The position numbers and the translations under genes were made by a program. From positions 1 to 8,469 of the forward strand of contig JAIRRG010000175.1 in the NCBI GenBank assembly GCA_031256095.1: a DNA stretch of 8,469 nt. The letters run 5' to 3'. This stretch comes from Desulfobulbaceae bacterium. Its GTDB lineage: Bacteria; Desulfobacterota; Desulfobulbia; Desulfobulbales; Desulfocapsaceae. The notes under the pieces were generated by a model. It saw only the letters and a list, made by a program, of their open reading frames with translations. It ran no database searches and was not told the origin of the DNA. Each line of letters opens with the position of its first letter. Position 1 is the stretch's first letter. This document shows positions 6,181-8,469 of this stretch, piece by piece.

Positions 6181-7395
6181 ATGAAAAAGATTATCGTCAA
6201 GAACCCGGTCGTCGAACTCGATGGCGACGAGATGACCCGCATCATCTGGAAATTCATCAAGGAAAAGTTGATCCTGCCCTATCTGGAAATTGATCTGCGG
6301 TCCTACGATTTGTCGGTGCAAAACCGCGACGCCACCGTTGACCAGGTAACGCTTGACGCCGCCCAGGCGATCAAAGACTGCCGGGTTGGCGTCAAATGCG
6401 CCACCATCACGCCTGACGAGGCGCGCGTCCGCGAATTTTCTTTGAAAAAGATGTGGAAATCGCCGAACGGCACCATCCGCAATATTATCGGCGGCACGGT
6501 TTTTCGCCAGCCGATCATCTGCAAAAATATCCCACGCCTGGTGCCAGGTTGGAGCCAACCCATCGTCATTGGCCGCCACGCCTTTGGCGATCAGTATAAG
6601 GCTACCGATTTTCTTGTGCCCGGGCCTGGCAAACTGACCATGACTTTCACACCCGAAGGCGGCGGCGCTGCCGTTGAATACGAGGTCTTCAACTTCCCCG
6701 GCCCCGGCTGCGCCTTGGGCATGTATAACCTCGACGCGTCAATCCGCGGCTTCGCCCGCTCGTGCATGAATTACGGCCTGACTTTGGGCTGGCCGGTCTA
6801 TCTTTCAACGAAAAACACCATCCTGAAAAAATACGATGGCCGCTTCAAAGACATTTTTCAGGAGGTCTTTGAGAAAGAATTCGCCAGCCGCTACGTCGAA
6901 AAGGGCATCACCTACGAACACCGTCTGATTGATGACATGGTGGCCTGCGCTCTGAAATGGCCAGGCGGCTTTGTTTGGGCCTGCAAAAACTATGACGGCG
7001 ATGTCCAGTCCGACACCGTCGCCCAGGGTTTCGGCTCGCTCGGCCTGATGACGTCGGTGCTGCTGACCGAGGACGGCCAGACCGCCTTGGCCGAGGCGGC
7101 GCACGGCACCGTCACACGACACTACCGCCAGCACCAGCAGGGCAAAGCCACTTCGACCAACCCGATCGCCTCGATTTTCGCCTGGACCCGCGGCCTGTGG
7201 TATCGTGGCTCGTTTGACAATACACCGGAAGTCAGCCGCTTCGCCGAAAGCCTGGAACGCGTGTGTATTGAGGCGGTGGAAGCCGGATTCATGACCAAAG
7301 ATTTGGCGCTCTTGGTCGGCGGCGAACAGAAGTGGCTAAGCACCGAGGAATTTTTGGCGAAGATTGCCGGGCGCTTAACAGAAGCCGTGAAATGA
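6181..7395 (+). CDS. icd: NADP-dependent isocitrate dehydrogenase, eukaryote-like homodimeric type
   Basis: Cytoplasmic TCA-cycle enzyme that oxidatively decarboxylates isocitrate to 2-oxoglutarate and makes NADPH; 404 aa. It belongs to the subfamily of human IDH1/IDH2 and some bacteria, not the E. coli Icd type. Up to residue 139 its numbering coincides with human IDH1: T77, S94 and R100 in KSPNGTIRN, R109 in GGTVFR, R132 in GRHAFGDQY and Y139. Catalytic K211 (YLSTKNTILKKYDG) and metal-binding D251, D274 and D278 (EHRLIDDMV, CKNYDGDVQSD) follow one number lower. AAHGTVTRHY and STNPIASIFAWTRGL are intact. AGGAG (6171-6175), five bases before ATG 6181, decides the start; the in-frame GTG at 6175 is part of that Shine-Dalgarno region. 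It is probably monocistronic. The 166 bases after it hold a weak GCTAT/ATAGC hairpin but no clear terminator. Confidence 0.96.
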   Translation: MKKIIVKNPVVELDGDEMTRIIWKFIKEKLILPYLEIDLRSYDLSVQNRDATVDQVTLDAAQAIKDCRVGVKCATITPDEARVREFSLKKMWKSPNGTIRNIIGGTVFRQPIICKNIPRLVPGWSQPIVIGRHAFGDQYKATDFLVPGPGKLTMTFTPEGGGAAVEYEVFNFPGPGCALGMYNLDASIRGFARSCMNYGLTLGWPVYLSTKNTILKKYDGRFKDIFQEVFEKEFASRYVEKGITYEHRLIDDMVACALKWPGGFVWACKNYDGDVQSDTVAQGFGSLGLMTSVLLTEDGQTALAEAAHGTVTRHYRQHQQGKATSTNPIASIFAWTRGLWYRGSFDNTPEVSRFAESLERVCIEAVEAGFMTKDLALLVGGEQKWLSTEEFLAKIAGRLTEAVK

Positions 7396-7561
7396 ATTAC
7401 AATCGCTATGAAAAATAGCAGATAATCATCATGTCTGATACCCTATCCAATCGCGGTCGCAGTATTTTTTGCGTATCGATCCGACACGCCCCTTATCTGC
7501 TGACTCTGCTGTCTTTCCCTAGTAACTGGAAGCAAAATTGAACCGAAAAGGAGATGAATTT

Positions 7562-8059
7562 ATGAAAACATGGCCAACAACGATAACGATACATGTTCAT
7601 CGAACAATCACGCTGGGAGTGCTTATCGTGCTTGCCTTGTGCGCCAACGGCTGTGTGGTGAGTCCGGGAGGTTATGATCGGAATTACTATGGTGGTGGTG
7701 GCTACTATTCATCGTACGATGAATATTACCGGGTGGAACGCCCAGGTGAATGGCAGCGCTATCAAGCGGAACGTGCCCGCCGTCTGGAGGCCGAACGCCG
7801 GGCTGGGAACAATGCGGCTGAACTGCGCCGTCTGCAACAACAACGCACAGCCTGGGAGCGGCAGCAACAGCAATCCCGCCAGCAGCAATATCAGAGATGG
7901 CAGAGCAACCACCAAGGACAGCGGCCTGCTGCCCAGCCAACCGCCCGTCCCAACAACAACCGGCTAGAAAGGGCTGGCCGGTCGACCGTCTCAAAACCGG
8001 ATACTCAGGAAACAAACGACATAGCGCCTTCTACTGACAGACCGGCAAGAAGGTGGTAA
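7562..8059 (+). CDS. Putative lipoprotein, Gly/Tyr-rich with a Gln/Arg-rich helical region
   Basis: 165 aa. The N-terminus (MKTWPTTITIHVHR, then hydrophobic TITLGVLIVLALCANGC) looks like a lipoprotein signal peptide with acylation at C31. The ANGC lipobox is not ideal, since position -3 is Ala rather than Leu. Next comes a Gly/Tyr-rich segment at about 36-58 (GGYDRNYYGGGGYYSSYDEYY). A long charged region at about 60-120 (YQAERARRLEAERR, LRRLQQQRTAWERQQQQ) is probably helical or coiled-coil. The tail is Pro/Asn/Arg-rich and disordered. I do not recognise the family; composition suggests an envelope-associated structural or peptidoglycan/surface protein, but that is a guess. AAGGAG (7548-7553), eight bases before ATG 7562, fixes the start over a TTG at 7538. 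Confidence 0.78.
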   Translation: MKTWPTTITIHVHRTITLGVLIVLALCANGCVVSPGGYDRNYYGGGGYYSSYDEYYRVERPGEWQRYQAERARRLEAERRAGNNAAELRRLQQQRTAWERQQQQSRQQQYQRWQSNHQGQRPAAQPTARPNNNRLERAGRSTVSKPDTQETNDIAPSTDRPARRW

Positions 8060-8090
8060 CCGCCTAGTGGCACATGCAATGAGGCAAGAC

Positions 8091-8192
8091 AGGCTGCGGC
8101 TGGCACAAAAAAGACGTAAAAAAATGGTGCTGACTTGGTGTCAAAGCCAAGGGGAAGGCAATCAAAGCAACATCGGCGCTATCCCGCAGCCT
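8091..8192. repeat. Long-spaced 9-base inverted repeat in the leader before the last gene
   Basis: AGGCTGCGG (8091-8099) and its exact reverse complement CCGCAGCCT (8184-8192) enclose 84 bases. A second short pair outside it, AGGC (8082-8085) with GCCT (8194-8197), extends the stem across a bulge, and a local CTTGG/CCAAG hairpin lies inside. The arrangement could make a structured 5' leader for the gene starting at 8231 or a 3' end for the lipoprotein mRNA. Chance pairing is not excluded. Confidence 0.35.
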
Positions 8193-8230
8193 AGCCTGCT
8201 CACGCTTGCCACGCGACAACGAGGTCAACG

Positions 8231-8469
8231 GTGTCACGTTTTCTCCTCTATCTCTGCTTATTGCTGCCTCTGACGACAGCCCAAGGTGCCAAGGTCCCCG
8301 GCCCGCCTGCCACCGAAGCAAAAGCCGTCGATTATCTGGCAAGCGGCATAGAGGCGCTGGGTAGAACCCTCTATGTCTATAAGGACTTCGCCGACGGTTT
8401 CAACAATTTCACGGAAAAGGTGTGGATAGGCGACAGCGGTAACGACATCCCAAAAATGGACGAGGTAGC
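8231..8469 (+). CDS. Exported protein of unknown function, N-terminal part (gene runs off the right edge)
   Basis: An open frame from GTG 8231 to the window end, 79 codons seen. The start is supported by GAGG (8221-8224) six bases upstream and by the immediate signal peptide SRFLLYLCLLLPLTTAQGA, with likely cleavage near AQGA|K. The mature part seen (PPATEAKAVDYLASGIEALG, then YKDFADGFNNFTEKVWIGDSGNDIPKMDE) is hydrophilic and mixed; I recognise no family. It follows the putative lipoprotein gene by 171 bases on the same strand, so the two may be envelope genes in one transcript. The missing 3' part prevents a functional call. Confidence 0.7.
   Translation, partial: MSRFLLYLCLLLPLTTAQGAKVPGPPATEAKAVDYLASGIEALGRTLYVYKDFADGFNNFTEKVWIGDSGNDIPKMDEV

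Noticed and set aside
7405..7419. GCTAT-GAAAA-ATAGC hairpin after icd as a terminator
   Set aside because: Only five mostly weak pairs and no U-run after it.
7431..7541. 36-codon open frame starting MSDTLSNRGR between icd and the lipoprotein gene
   Set aside because: No ribosome binding site, no features, and it runs up to the lipoprotein's Shine-Dalgarno region.
8064..8342. Open frames on both strands (92 and 68 codons) over the leader and start of the last gene
   Set aside because: They conflict with the GTG start at 8231, which has both a ribosome binding site and a signal peptide; their translations are basic and featureless.
1..8469. CRISPR arrays, insertion sequences, tRNA, rRNA, toxin-antitoxin or defence genes
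   Set aside because: I looked for regularly spaced repeats, transposase motifs, cloverleaf sequences and related signatures and found none.

Overview
The window is a compact bacterial chromosome segment of housekeeping genes, interrupted on the right by a lower-GC stretch carrying small secreted proteins. The housekeeping part is GC-rich (one 60-base line counted by hand inside aroD is 65% G+C). Type I dehydroquinase next to chorismate synthase, NikR, a PrmA-like methyltransferase and a homodimeric eukaryote-type isocitrate dehydrogenase suggest a Gram-negative anaerobe, perhaps Desulfobacterota (Desulfobulbales-like). That placement is inference from gene content; no rRNA or other decisive marker is present.

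Left (1-1026, plus strand): the 3' end of aroC (chorismate synthase) overlaps aroD (type I 3-dehydroquinate dehydratase) by the 4-base ATGA, giving a translationally coupled shikimate-pathway pair. It converges on the next block across a 55-base gap.

Centre (1082-5262, minus strand, transcribed right to left): a PrmA-like methyltransferase overlaps an MFS permease by ATGA. After a 128-base gap with an extended -10 promoter come nikR (nickel-responsive repressor, all four Ni ligands present) and, 16 bases later, pyk (pyruvate kinase). The nikR-pyk pair is the most unusual gene arrangement here: a nickel sensor apparently co-transcribed with a glycolytic enzyme, with no nickel transporter or nickel enzyme in view. 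The pyruvate kinase has the residue set of K+-independent enzymes.

Right (5263-8469, plus strand): about 320 bases without a convincing gene, but with a perfect 19-base palindrome in front of the methyltransferase. Then come a lower-GC gene for a secreted four-cysteine protein of unknown function, icd (NADP-type isocitrate dehydrogenase, all key residues present), a Gly/Tyr- and Gln/Arg-rich putative lipoprotein, and the start of a second exported protein that runs off the window. The last two are separated by a leader with a long-spaced inverted repeat.

Metabolically, pyk and icd are central-carbon enzymes and aroC/aroD feed aromatic biosynthesis. I see no defence system, CRISPR array, insertion sequence, tRNA or rRNA. 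No new multi-gene system is evident; the leads are the nikR-pyk coupling, the palindrome, and the exported-protein genes.
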